Source of the DNA: CAZDUS01 sp964535015 | Lineage (GTDB): Bacteria > Verrucomicrobiota > Kiritimatiellia > CAIKKV01 > CAITUY01 | Reading direction: 5' to 3' | Length of the DNA stretch: 33,208 nt | Assembly: GCA_964535015.1 (NCBI GenBank) | Contig: CAZHRU010000023.1 | Coordinates: 1-33,208 of the forward strand | In this document: positions 22,030-29,645 of the stretch, one piece after another | Numbering within the stretch: the first letter of the stretch is position 1 | How the letters are laid out: each line of letters begins with the position of its first letter | Program-made: the position numbers and the translations under genes | The notes under the pieces: generated by a model | Databases searched by the model: none | Seen by the model: the letters and a program-made list of their open reading frames with translations, nothing else | Told to the model about the DNA's origin: nothing

Positions 22030-24374
22030 CGACGATCTGCAAAGGCGGGAGCTTTATCGAAGCCGTGCGGGAAAGCCTCGGCGTTGCCGGGCGCTTCAAC
22101 TCGGGCGACGCGGTTGCGCCGGCGGCAATCCTGTGGACAGACGCCGACGGGGAATGGCGGCCTGTCGCGGCGCGGTTACAGAGTCTGATGCCGGAGTTGC
22201 TGGTGCTTGGCGCCTTCGAGCCGGAACAGCGGACGGGGCCCGCGATCTGGATGCGGTGTGTGATTGAGGGCACCCTGGATGACCCCAAACTACCGGCGAA
22301 TACCGTGCCTGTTCTCTATCTGCCAGGCGTAAGCCGGCAGGTCCTACGGTCCCCCGAAGACTGTCCTGACGATCTGAAGCCCCTGGTGGAACTGCAGTAT
22401 CGCGGCGCGGTCTGGACGCAAACGAACGGCAAGGACTGGACGGTCGAGGCGTTCCTGATGTCGGAGGGCGGTGGACTGGGGCTGGAGGTGGCGCGGGACC
22501 AGAAGACGCGGCAGTCAATGCTGGGGGCGCTCGATGCGTTGGCGACGACACCGATTGCCTCGCTGCACGGACACCGGTTGGAGGCAGAAGACTTCGACAA
22601 GTTGATGGTGGGCGATACGGTCCGGGACTTGTTGGTGTGGATCAGCGATGCCGCCGGCTGCAAGGAGGAATGGGATGCCGGGCGCTGGGCGGCATTCAAG
22701 TCGCGCTGTCAGGAGGAGTACAAGTTTGATCCGGAAGCCGATGGTGACATTGTGGCGGCGGAGCGCTTGGGGATGCGCCAGGGGCAATGGGCAGACGTGT
22801 GGCGGCGGTTCACGGAGTCGCCCGCGCTCTATCCGGGCGTGCCGGCGGCGTTGCGCCGGGCGAAGCCGGCGACGCTGCTCTTTGACCGGGAAGCATGGCC
22901 GGATGAAAACGAGAAGGATGAGGCGAGTCTCCGGCAGGCTTTGATCGCTTTGCAGAAACGGTCCCCAGTAGAGGCGCGTAAGGCGATTCTCGATCTGGAT
23001 GCGCAGCATGGGGCGCGCCGGGCGTGGGTTTGGGCGCGGATGGGACTGTCTCCCCTGGCCGGTGGGTTGGAGCACCTCAAAATGCTGGCAGAAACCGCTG
23101 CAACACCCTTGGGCGGCGAAACCCCGGACATGATGGCGAAGGGTTACATCGAAGGGGCGTATCGCGCCGACGATGCCGTGTTACGGGCCATGGCGAGCGT
23201 GAAGGCCGCAGAGGACCAGGACGCCGTGAATGCGGCGATCCGGGCGATCTACATCGGATGGTTGGACGATACGGCCCGGAACTTCCAGACGGCGGTGGCG
23301 AAAACGCCGTTGCCCCAGAGTTCGGGGTTGAAAGATGGGCTTGTGGCGGCAGAGCCGGCGGAGTGCCTTCTCTTTGCTGACGGGCTGCGATACGACGTGG
23401 CACAGCGGCTCCTTTCGAAGGCGCATGAGCGGCAAATCGATGCAACGGAAGGGTATCGCTGGGCGGCGGTGCCCAGCGTGACCCCGACGGCGAAACCGGC
23501 GGTGACGCCGGTCGCGGGGTCGGTCGTTGGCGAACAGGCGGGCGCGGACTTCTATCCCGTCATGGCCGACACAAAGAAAGCGGTGAATGCCGCGTGTGTC
23601 CGGGACCGGATTGCCGGCGAAGGTTACCAGGTCCTACACGGGTTGGATGCCGGGCAGGCGGCGGCCGAGAATGCGCGGGGGTGGTCGGAATCCGGTGAGT
23701 TCGATGGCCTGGGGCACAAGTTGCAGGGGAAGTTGGCCGGACACATTGACGAGCAGGTGGATCTGCTTCTGGATCGGATCATCCATCTGCTGGAAGCGGG
23801 ATGGCGGACGGTGCGCGTGGTGACCGATCACGGGTGGTTGCTTGTCCCCGGCGGGCTTCCGAGTTTGCCGATGAAGAAATATCTGACGGAGTGCAAGTGG
23901 GCGCGGTGCGCTGTCATCAAGGCGGGATCGCCAACAGACCTGCCAACGGCCGGGTGGTTCTGGGATCCATCACAGGCGATTGCTTTCGCGCCGGGCGCGT
24001 ATTGTTTCGTGACCGGTACAGAATATGCGCATGGCGGATTGAGTTTGCAGGAGTGCCTGACCCCGGACCTCACCTTTTCCAATGCGGTAGCCGGGAAGGC
24101 CGTGGTGGTGGCCATCGAGAGCGCGCAGTGGATGGGGTTGCGGTGTCGCGTGACGATTCTGCCGGCGGCGCCCGGGCTCTCGGCCTGTCTTCGGGACAAG
24201 GCGAGCGACCCGAAGACGGGAATATGCGCACCGAAGCCTTTCGATGCGGAAGGACGGGCGGGGTTGCTGGTTGAGGATGAAGCCAAGGCCGGTGTGGCAA
24301 CGAGCCTGGTGGTCTTCGACGCGACCGGACGTGTTTTGTGCAAGCAAGCGACGATGGTGGGAGGCGAATCATGA
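22026..24374 (+). CDS. pglZ: BREX alkaline phosphatase-superfamily protein PglZ
   Basis: This is a 782-residue protein of the PglZ family. The metal-binding phosphatase core shows ECLLFADGLRYDVAQRL near residue 450, VPSVTPTAKPAVTPV near 480, VRVVTDHGWLL near 598, and TEYAHGGLSLQECLTPDL with its His-Gly near 665. These are the alkaline-phosphatase-superfamily metal sites found in PglZ. The N-terminal 440 residues are helical and variable. PglZ is a core component of all BREX types and partners PglX; some members have nuclease activity in vitro. Both ends overlap neighbours (ATGA), so its translation is coupled to the ArdC-like gene and to brxL. Confidence 0.9.
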   Translation: MTTICKGGSFIEAVRESLGVAGRFNSGDAVAPAAILWTDADGEWRPVAARLQSLMPELLVLGAFEPEQRTGPAIWMRCVIEGTLDDPKLPANTVPVLYLPGVSRQVLRSPEDCPDDLKPLVELQYRGAVWTQTNGKDWTVEAFLMSEGGGLGLEVARDQKTRQSMLGALDALATTPIASLHGHRLEAEDFDKLMVGDTVRDLLVWISDAAGCKEEWDAGRWAAFKSRCQEEYKFDPEADGDIVAAERLGMRQGQWADVWRRFTESPALYPGVPAALRRAKPATLLFDREAWPDENEKDEASLRQALIALQKRSPVEARKAILDLDAQHGARRAWVWARMGLSPLAGGLEHLKMLAETAATPLGGETPDMMAKGYIEGAYRADDAVLRAMASVKAAEDQDAVNAAIRAIYIGWLDDTARNFQTAVAKTPLPQSSGLKDGLVAAEPAECLLFADGLRYDVAQRLLSKAHERQIDATEGYRWAAVPSVTPTAKPAVTPVAGSVVGEQAGADFYPVMADTKKAVNAACVRDRIAGEGYQVLHGLDAGQAAAENARGWSESGEFDGLGHKLQGKLAGHIDEQVDLLLDRIIHLLEAGWRTVRVVTDHGWLLVPGGLPSLPMKKYLTECKWARCAVIKAGSPTDLPTAGWFWDPSQAIAFAPGAYCFVTGTEYAHGGLSLQECLTPDLTFSNAVAGKAVVVAIESAQWMGLRCRVTILPAAPGLSACLRDKASDPKTGICAPKPFDAEGRAGLLVEDEAKAGVATSLVVFDATGRVLCKQATMVGGES

Positions 24375-26425
24375 GTATCACTCTGGACACTCTGGACAAA
24401 TTGGGCGCAGCAGCCTTTCAAGGTTACCTGGTGCGGAAGGACCTGGTGCGGCGATACAGCAAGCAATACCCGGTGCCTACGTATGTGGTGGAGTTCCTGC
24501 TCGGGCGGTATTGCGCGACCACGGACGAGAAGGAGATTGAAGAGGGTCTCCAGATCGTGGAACGGCAGCTCAAGGACCGGACTGTCCGGAGCGGGGAGCA
24601 AGAACTGTTCAAAGCGCGGGCGCGTGAGAAGGGTGCGATCAAGTTGATCGACCTGGTGAAGACGCGACTCGACGCGAAGAACGATTGTTTTCTGGCCGAA
24701 CTGCCAAGCCTGGGCATTCGTGACGTGAGGATCGGCGACGCGCTTGTGCATGAACACGAACGCATGCTCACGGACGGGTTCTATGCGGAAGTGAACCTGA
24801 CCTATGACGCGGCGATCGCGCAGGAGAAGAACGGTCGGCCCTTTGCCATCGACAGTCTGCGGCCGATTCAGTTGTCGAAGCCGAATGTACTGGAGACGCT
24901 GGAGCAAGGGCGGAAGCAGTTCACGCTCCCGCAGTGGATCGATTTCCTAATACGGTCGATTGGGCTTGAGCCTGGTTCCCTTTCCGAGCGGGCGAAATGG
25001 GTGACGGTGCTGCGCATGGTTCCGTTCGTGGAGCGGAACTTCAATATGGTGGAACTGGGGCCACGCGGGACCGGCAAGAGTCATCTCTTCCAGCAGATAT
25101 CCCCCTATTCGCACCTGATCTCCGGTGGCAAAGCGACGGTGGCGAAGATGTTCGTGAACAACAGCAACGGGCAGCGCGGGCTGGTTTGTCTTTACGATGT
25201 GGTTTGCTTTGACGAGGTGGCCGGCATCTCCTTCGACCAGAAGGACGGTGTCAACATCATGAAGGGATATATGGCGGCCGGGGAATTCTCCCGTGGGAAG
25301 GAGAGCATTCGCGGATTCGGCGGCATTGTAATGGTTGGCAACTTCGACGTGGACGTTGAACAGCAGCAACGCATCGGGCACCTGCTCAGTCCTCTTCCGC
25401 CGGAAATGCGGGATGACACGGCCTTTATGGACCGGATTCACGCCTATGTCCCCGGATGGGAGTTTCCCAAGGTCAGTCCGCGTGACAATCTCACGGAGCA
25501 CTTCGGGCTCGTGAACGACTTCCTGGCCGAATGCTGGAATCGGTTGCGTTCCGGGAGCCGGTTGGGGGCGATTCAAGGGCGTGTGAACTGGGGCGGTGCG
25601 TTGAGCGGGCGCGACATCGAGGCGGTCAGCAAGACCGTGAGCGGACTGGTCAAGTTGCTCTATCCCGATCCGACGATGGTGATTCCGGATGGTGAACTGG
25701 AAGTGGTAGTCCGGTTGGCATTGGAGAGCCGGCGGCGCGTCAAGGAACAGCAGAAGCGAATCCTGAAGACGGAATTCCGCAATACGCATTTCAGTTTCCA
25801 CATGGGGGTGGACGGGGTTGAGCAGTTTGTGGCGACGCCCGAATTGCACAGCGATGCGGCCATCGAGAGCGATCCTTTGCCGCCGGGGCAGGTATGGGCG
25901 GTAAGTCCAGGGGGGAACGGGACCGCGCCGGCTTTGTACCGGATCGAAGCGGCAGCCGGGCCCGGCAGCGGCGTGCGTATCCTGAACGCACCGGTGCCGC
26001 CGGCGTTCAAGGAGAGCGTGCGATACGGCGAGCAGAATCTGTACACACGGGCAAAGGAATTGGTTGGCGACCGCGATCCGCGGGCGCACGAGTTCTCCGT
26101 GCAACTTCGCGCCATGGACATGGATAATTCCGGACAGGGACTTGGGTTAGCGGTTTTGGTGGCACTGTGCGGGTCACTCATTGAACGAAGCACAAAGGGC
26201 GGGTTGATTGTGGTGGGTGCGCTGAACCTTGGCGGATCGGTGGAGATGTTGCCGAATGCGGTGGCTGTCGCGGAACTGGCTGTCGAGAAAGGCGCGACGA
26301 CCCTGTTGATGCCGGTTGCCGCACGCCGGCAGTTGTTCGAGTTGCCGGATCAGTTGGCGACGAAGATCAGTATTGAGTTCTATGCGGACGCGGCGGATGC
26401 GTTCTTGAAGGCGATCCTTGAGTGA
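24371..26425 (+). CDS. brxL: BREX Lon-like AAA+ protein BrxL
   Basis: This is a 684-residue AAA+ protein with a C-terminal Lon-like domain, the marker of type 1 BREX. Walker A is GPRGTGKSH (from residue 230) and Walker B is VCFDEVAG (near 278). The C-terminal domain has the Lon fold signature (LGLAVLVALCGSLIERSTKG, LIVVGALNLGGSVEMLPN). The catalytic Ser of the PSAG box and the Lys of the GGLKEK box are not conserved (SGQG and MLPNAV here), which fits reports that BrxL works as a DNA-binding ATPase and not a protease. The ATG at 24371 overlaps the pglZ stop and has GGGAGG upstream. It is the last gene of the operon; 76 bases without a clear terminator follow. Confidence 0.9.
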   Translation: MSITLDTLDKLGAAAFQGYLVRKDLVRRYSKQYPVPTYVVEFLLGRYCATTDEKEIEEGLQIVERQLKDRTVRSGEQELFKARAREKGAIKLIDLVKTRLDAKNDCFLAELPSLGIRDVRIGDALVHEHERMLTDGFYAEVNLTYDAAIAQEKNGRPFAIDSLRPIQLSKPNVLETLEQGRKQFTLPQWIDFLIRSIGLEPGSLSERAKWVTVLRMVPFVERNFNMVELGPRGTGKSHLFQQISPYSHLISGGKATVAKMFVNNSNGQRGLVCLYDVVCFDEVAGISFDQKDGVNIMKGYMAAGEFSRGKESIRGFGGIVMVGNFDVDVEQQQRIGHLLSPLPPEMRDDTAFMDRIHAYVPGWEFPKVSPRDNLTEHFGLVNDFLAECWNRLRSGSRLGAIQGRVNWGGALSGRDIEAVSKTVSGLVKLLYPDPTMVIPDGELEVVVRLALESRRRVKEQQKRILKTEFRNTHFSFHMGVDGVEQFVATPELHSDAAIESDPLPPGQVWAVSPGGNGTAPALYRIEAAAGPGSGVRILNAPVPPAFKESVRYGEQNLYTRAKELVGDRDPRAHEFSVQLRAMDMDNSGQGLGLAVLVALCGSLIERSTKGGLIVVGALNLGGSVEMLPNAVAVAELAVEKGATTLLMPVAARRQLFELPDQLATKISIEFYADAADAFLKAILE

Positions 26426-26501
26426 CAATTCTGACCAGAAGTGAGTTTGAGGCACTTGAAGTTTCATGTCGCCCGATTCGGGTGGCATCGGGAGGGTTAT
26501 T

Positions 26502-27677
26502 ATGAACATCAGTGACGAACCAAAGCGTGACTCCGAGAGTGTCGCCTCGTGGGGGTCTTGCTACAGAAATGTAGAAATGATTGGGAAAGGCGGCAATGGG
26601 TGTGTGTACAAGGCTGAGCGTGTTGAGGATGGAAAGGTTGTGGCTCTAAAGGTGCTCAAGCGTGAGGAGCGTGTTTCAGAAGAAATTACTATTGCCAGCC
26701 AAGTTTCCCATCCATGTATCCTGTGTTACGTTCGCGAGCGCAAACTCCTAAAGGATCAACAGGTCCGTACTGTTCTGGAAGGGCCATATTTTGAAGGGCA
26801 ACCACTATGGGGTCATGCGTCTGACATTCTTGCGAAATTGGCGTTCGATCAAAAAATGTCAATTGCCGCTGATGTTGCAGGGGCACTCTCCGAACTTCAT
26901 AACCACCAGATCTTTCATCGTGATGTCAAACTGGAGAACATCCTTGTTTCTCTTTCAGCAGGTGGGTCATTGCAATGCCGTCTTATTGACTATGGGGTGG
27001 TAAAACTGGCTCAGAGTCGAGGCTTGACTAACGAGATGGAGTTCCTTGGAACAGAACGTACCTCGTCGCCTCGTGCGATGATGGGTTCAGCTCAATATTC
27101 TGCGGCTGACGATGTCTATTCTCTTGCCGTTACTGTTCTTGAGATGATCATCGGTCATCCGTGGTGGGATGGGTTGCCAAAGAAAGAGGTGCATGCGTAT
27201 ATGGGTAACAAACCCATAATGCAGATACTGCCCCAATTTTACCCCCATGTCACCGTGCCACGCTGGTTAATGGAACTATTACTCGCTATGACACAGGAGG
27301 AAAGTTCAACTTCCAAGGTGCCCGATATGGTCTTGGTGGAAGAGGCTTTGCGATATGGACGGAAGAGCGATTGGTGGGTGAATACCTTGGAAGCAAGATT
27401 TCCATTTGAAACGGCTGAACGGGCGTTATGGAAGAGAAGGAAAGTCACGGTTGTGTGTACGGGGTGTGATCTTGAGTATGTTGTGCGAGGAGAACGGCTG
27501 ATGCACATTATGCGTGCCCACTCAATGGAGTGGGACGATCTTCGAATAGGCAGTGCATTCCCAATCGAGTGCACCGGACGTGGATGTCGCATTGCCGAAG
27601 AAGATCGCAATCAGGATTACACGTTTTTCACATCTTACGTTTACCGTCCAGGAAAAGTTATCACTAGGGAAGAATAG
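26502..27677 (+). CDS. Serine/threonine protein kinase with cysteine-rich tail
   Basis: This is a 391-residue Hanks-type kinase. The glycine loop is GKGGNGCV (28-35), the ATP lysine is Lys50 (VVALKVLK), the catalytic loop is HRDVKLENIL with Asp141, and the metal site is DYG (163-165) where DFG is usual. The activation region and SAADDVYSLAVTVLEMI follow. About 110 C-terminal residues contain CTGCDLEY, HIMRAH and CTGRGC, a possible zinc-binding module. No membrane segment is seen. The gene is clearly AT-richer than the BREX operon and starts 76 bases after it with its own good site (GGGAGGG), so it looks separately acquired. PglW kinases belong to type 2 BREX, but this protein is not PglW-like in size. 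Confidence 0.85.
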   Translation: MNISDEPKRDSESVASWGSCYRNVEMIGKGGNGCVYKAERVEDGKVVALKVLKREERVSEEITIASQVSHPCILCYVRERKLLKDQQVRTVLEGPYFEGQPLWGHASDILAKLAFDQKMSIAADVAGALSELHNHQIFHRDVKLENILVSLSAGGSLQCRLIDYGVVKLAQSRGLTNEMEFLGTERTSSPRAMMGSAQYSAADDVYSLAVTVLEMIIGHPWWDGLPKKEVHAYMGNKPIMQILPQFYPHVTVPRWLMELLLAMTQEESSTSKVPDMVLVEEALRYGRKSDWWVNTLEARFPFETAERALWKRRKVTVVCTGCDLEYVVRGERLMHIMRAHSMEWDDLRIGSAFPIECTGRGCRIAEEDRNQDYTFFTSYVYRPGKVITREE

Positions 27678-27698
27678 TTGTCTGAGAAGGGCCCAAAG

Positions 27699-28745
27699 AT
27701 GAATCGAGAGAATATCGTAGCCAAGCAGTCCAAACCAACCATCGAAGCACTGCTTGCACTAATCACGTTGGCTAAGTCCCGAAACTGGACCCAGGATGAA
27801 GAACTTCGGGATTGCGTTATGAACTCGGTCATGGGCGTCGCGCCTGATATTGTGAACGCGCATACTGACCTCAAGTCTGCCATTGTTGATCTGCTGCGCA
27901 TTCTATTGCAGTCTCACGATTGGCAGCAAGCAGAACAAGCAGCAGAGAAACTGGGCGCTCTCCAGGCTCTCGAAGCCGTCGATGACCTCATTGCTGTCGC
28001 CTCGGGTAACAGAGACACCAAGGTGCGCTTGACTGCCATCGAGGCATTGGGGCGCATGGGTACCTTTTCCGGTGCAATCAAGCAAACCCTCCACACTCTC
28101 GCACAACACCAAAATCCATCAATTTCAGGAACGGCCCTTGATGCCTTGGAAGAGATCGAGGCCATGGAAATCAGTCGTGGAATTGATCAGAACGCTTTTG
28201 GCTTAGATCTCGCGACAAGGCCAGATGCGGCATTGTTGCTCCGGATCTACGAAACCGGCGCATTTGCTTCCGACACGGCCCGCATCACGTTCTTGGAATC
28301 GTCTCTCCGTTGCCTTGTAGGCACTTCTCCTTGGTCCCCAGAATCATTTCCTTGGCCTTCAACACATGTGCATTCAGTTTACGAAGACCACGGAGATCTG
28401 ACTGTGGCGTTTGAACCTGTGGGCATGCTCTCAAAGAGTGGGTACCGTGTGGGCCGTAACGGTTTACCGGTTTCAGAGCGCCGGAAGTCGTTAACAACCT
28501 TGTTCTTGGCTCCGACATTACCACAATTGAATTCGAGAGGTTACGTCATGAGTTGGGGGGGAAGTAATTCTGCGGTTCGCCTTCAGAAGATGGCGGACTC
28601 AATGGCGGCATTTTGCAGACATGCCAAGAGGCGGGCACACGCAGATATGACGAACGCTGTCTTTGCGTGGGAGGACGATCTTCATTGGTTAAAGAAGAAG
28701 TATTACGACGGTCGGTTCGATTTTCCCTGGCCGCGCATCAAGTGA
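27699..28745 (+). CDS. HEAT-like repeat protein with conserved C-terminal domain
   Basis: This is a 348-residue protein. Residues about 60-160 form HEAT-like helical pairs (LGALQALEAVDDLIAVASGN, VRLTAIEALGRMGTFSGAI, ISGTALDALEEIEAM). The C-terminal 120 residues hold a distinctive block: GYRVGRNGLPVSERRKSLT, SWGGSNSAVRLQKMADSM, and ending AVFAWEDDLHWLKKKYYDGR-FDFPWP. I recall this block from proteins of defence islands but know no function. The ATG at 27699 has GAGAAGG upstream and is better than the TTG at 27678. It follows the kinase gene by 21 bases and shares its lower GC content, so the two probably form a unit in which this protein is substrate or scaffold. Confidence 0.65.
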   Translation: MNRENIVAKQSKPTIEALLALITLAKSRNWTQDEELRDCVMNSVMGVAPDIVNAHTDLKSAIVDLLRILLQSHDWQQAEQAAEKLGALQALEAVDDLIAVASGNRDTKVRLTAIEALGRMGTFSGAIKQTLHTLAQHQNPSISGTALDALEEIEAMEISRGIDQNAFGLDLATRPDAALLLRIYETGAFASDTARITFLESSLRCLVGTSPWSPESFPWPSTHVHSVYEDHGDLTVAFEPVGMLSKSGYRVGRNGLPVSERRKSLTTLFLAPTLPQLNSRGYVMSWGGSNSAVRLQKMADSMAAFCRHAKRRAHADMTNAVFAWEDDLHWLKKKYYDGRFDFPWPRIK

Positions 28746-28746
28746 G

Positions 28747-29019
28747 ATGCTCGCTTTGTCGATGTCCGCGAATGACAGCCCAGTTCAGTCTGACAATACG
28801 GGGCGATTGGCTACAGACCCGGGTTCAGGCTTCGTTCCTGCTCCGTACCTTTATGACACAATAACTATTTGCATCCTTCGGGGCATGGTGCTTTACTACT
28901 ACCAAGCATCAGGAACGGTTCTGCCAGTTGTGCAGAACCTGCCAACCAGGGACGGGAAACCCAACGGTGGCGCGCAGGGAGACGGTTCTCCAGGCGATGT
29001 GCGGCCTCAGTATGGCTGA
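28747..29019 (+). CDS. Possible small protein before terminator
   Basis: This is a frame of 90 codons (or 85 from a second ATG at 28762). Its middle is hydrophobic and aromatic (YDTITICILRGMVLYYYQA) and its tail is Gly/Pro/Asp-rich. It starts 1 base after the stop of the repeat-protein gene and ends 25 bases before a strong terminator, which supports co-transcription. There is no clear ribosome-binding site of its own and no family is recognised. It could equally be untranslated 3' DNA. Confidence 0.35.
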   Translation: MLALSMSANDSPVQSDNTGRLATDPGSGFVPAPYLYDTITICILRGMVLYYYQASGTVLPVVQNLPTRDGKPNGGAQGDGSPGDVRPQYG

Positions 29020-29044
29020 ACAAAAAAATCCCGGACGGAATAAA

Positions 29045-29074
29045 GCCATCCTGATGCTCAGGGTGGCTTTTTTG
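29045..29074 (+). terminator. Rho-independent terminator
   Basis: A 10-bp stem (GCCATCCTGA with TCAGGGTGGC, one G-U pair) and a TGC loop are followed by TTTTTT. This is the clearest intrinsic terminator in the window. It separates the kinase and repeat-protein unit from the small-gene and ADP-ribosylglycohydrolase unit that follows. Confidence 0.85.
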
Positions 29075-29115
29075 TCGAAGTCCCTGATGCGTGCATCTGA
29101 AAAGGAGTACGCATT

Positions 29116-29415
29116 ATGAAGACCGCCGAACTGTCCATCCGGATATGCCGGAGCAACCCCAATCACCACCTTCTGCCTTCGCCTGCCGACATACGGCGGG
29201 CTACGGCACGACGAGACGGTGATGGAGAACTATCCATTCGCATCATCTCTGGGAATCCGAATCATCACCTCTGGAACAACAACGGTACCTGGTGGTGTCA
29301 TTACACCCTGCACCTGCCGGACTTTACCAAACGGCGGGTTCGGATATCTTTGGAAACCCATAATCCTAATCTGGCAATGCGGATGAGGGATCGCTTATTG
29401 AAGAAAGGAGCATGA
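29116..29415 (+). CDS. Small protein with internal duplication
   Basis: This is a 99-residue protein with a very good ribosome-binding site (AAAAGGAG before the ATG). It contains a repeated block: ELSIRI...NPNHHL at residues 5-19 and again at 38-52. Its second half (NNGTWWCHYTLHLPDFTKRRVRISLET and a final Arg-rich helix) resembles the arm-type DNA-binding segment at the start of tyrosine recombinases: a strand pair with an aromatic WW, then 'T.KR.R.SL.T......A...RD.L'. No recombinase catalytic domain follows. It may be a free-standing DNA-binding protein or the remnant of an integrase. A palindromic element lies between the two repeat copies. Confidence 0.6.
   Translation: MKTAELSIRICRSNPNHHLLPSPADIRRATARRDGDGELSIRIISGNPNHHLWNNNGTWWCHYTLHLPDFTKRRVRISLETHNPNLAMRMRDRLLKKGA
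29174..29208. repeat. REP-like palindrome inside small gene
   Basis: A 15-base arm at 29174-29188 pairs with 29194-29208 (12 of 15) around an ACATA loop; the core GCCTGCCG/CGGCGGGC is nearly perfect. It lies in frame between the two NPNHHL copies of the small gene. Short 'CTTCGCC...GGCGGGCTACGGC' palindromes of this kind are repeated in many PVC-type genomes, as far as I recall. Only one copy is obvious here. Confidence 0.45.
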
Positions 29416-29417
29416 GA

Positions 29418-29645
29418 ATGACTATTGAACGCAGTCCCGTTCGTGAAGCCCCCAGTGATAGTCCTCTTTATGGGAAAACATTTATATGTCGAGGATATGG
29501 AAAGCCCATTCGTCCGCCAGAAACGGTTGAAGCGGTGCCTCATAAGGACGAAGTTGACAAGACACAGGATTCAACCTCCAATAACGACAAGGAAAGTGCG
29601 TATCTGCCGAATGATCCCGATAAGGATAAAGGAGGCAAGTCATGA
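29418..29645 (+). CDS. Small acidic hypothetical protein
   Basis: This is a 75-residue hydrophilic protein. The N-terminal half has SPLYGKTFICRGYGKPIRPP and the C-terminal half is Asp/Lys/Asn-rich and probably disordered (DKTQDSTSNNDKESAYLPND). I chose the ATG at 29418 over 29412 because AAAGGAG lies 7 bases upstream of the former. Its stop overlaps the start of the ADP-ribosylglycohydrolase gene (ATGA), which supports it over the competing frame 29425-29664. Function is unknown. Confidence 0.5.
   Translation: MTIERSPVREAPSDSPLYGKTFICRGYGKPIRPPETVEAVPHKDEVDKTQDSTSNNDKESAYLPNDPDKDKGGKS

Noticed and set aside
23828..24907. 359-codon minus-strand frame across the pglZ/brxL junction
   Set aside because: It is antisense to two clearly recognised genes and has no domain or start signals.
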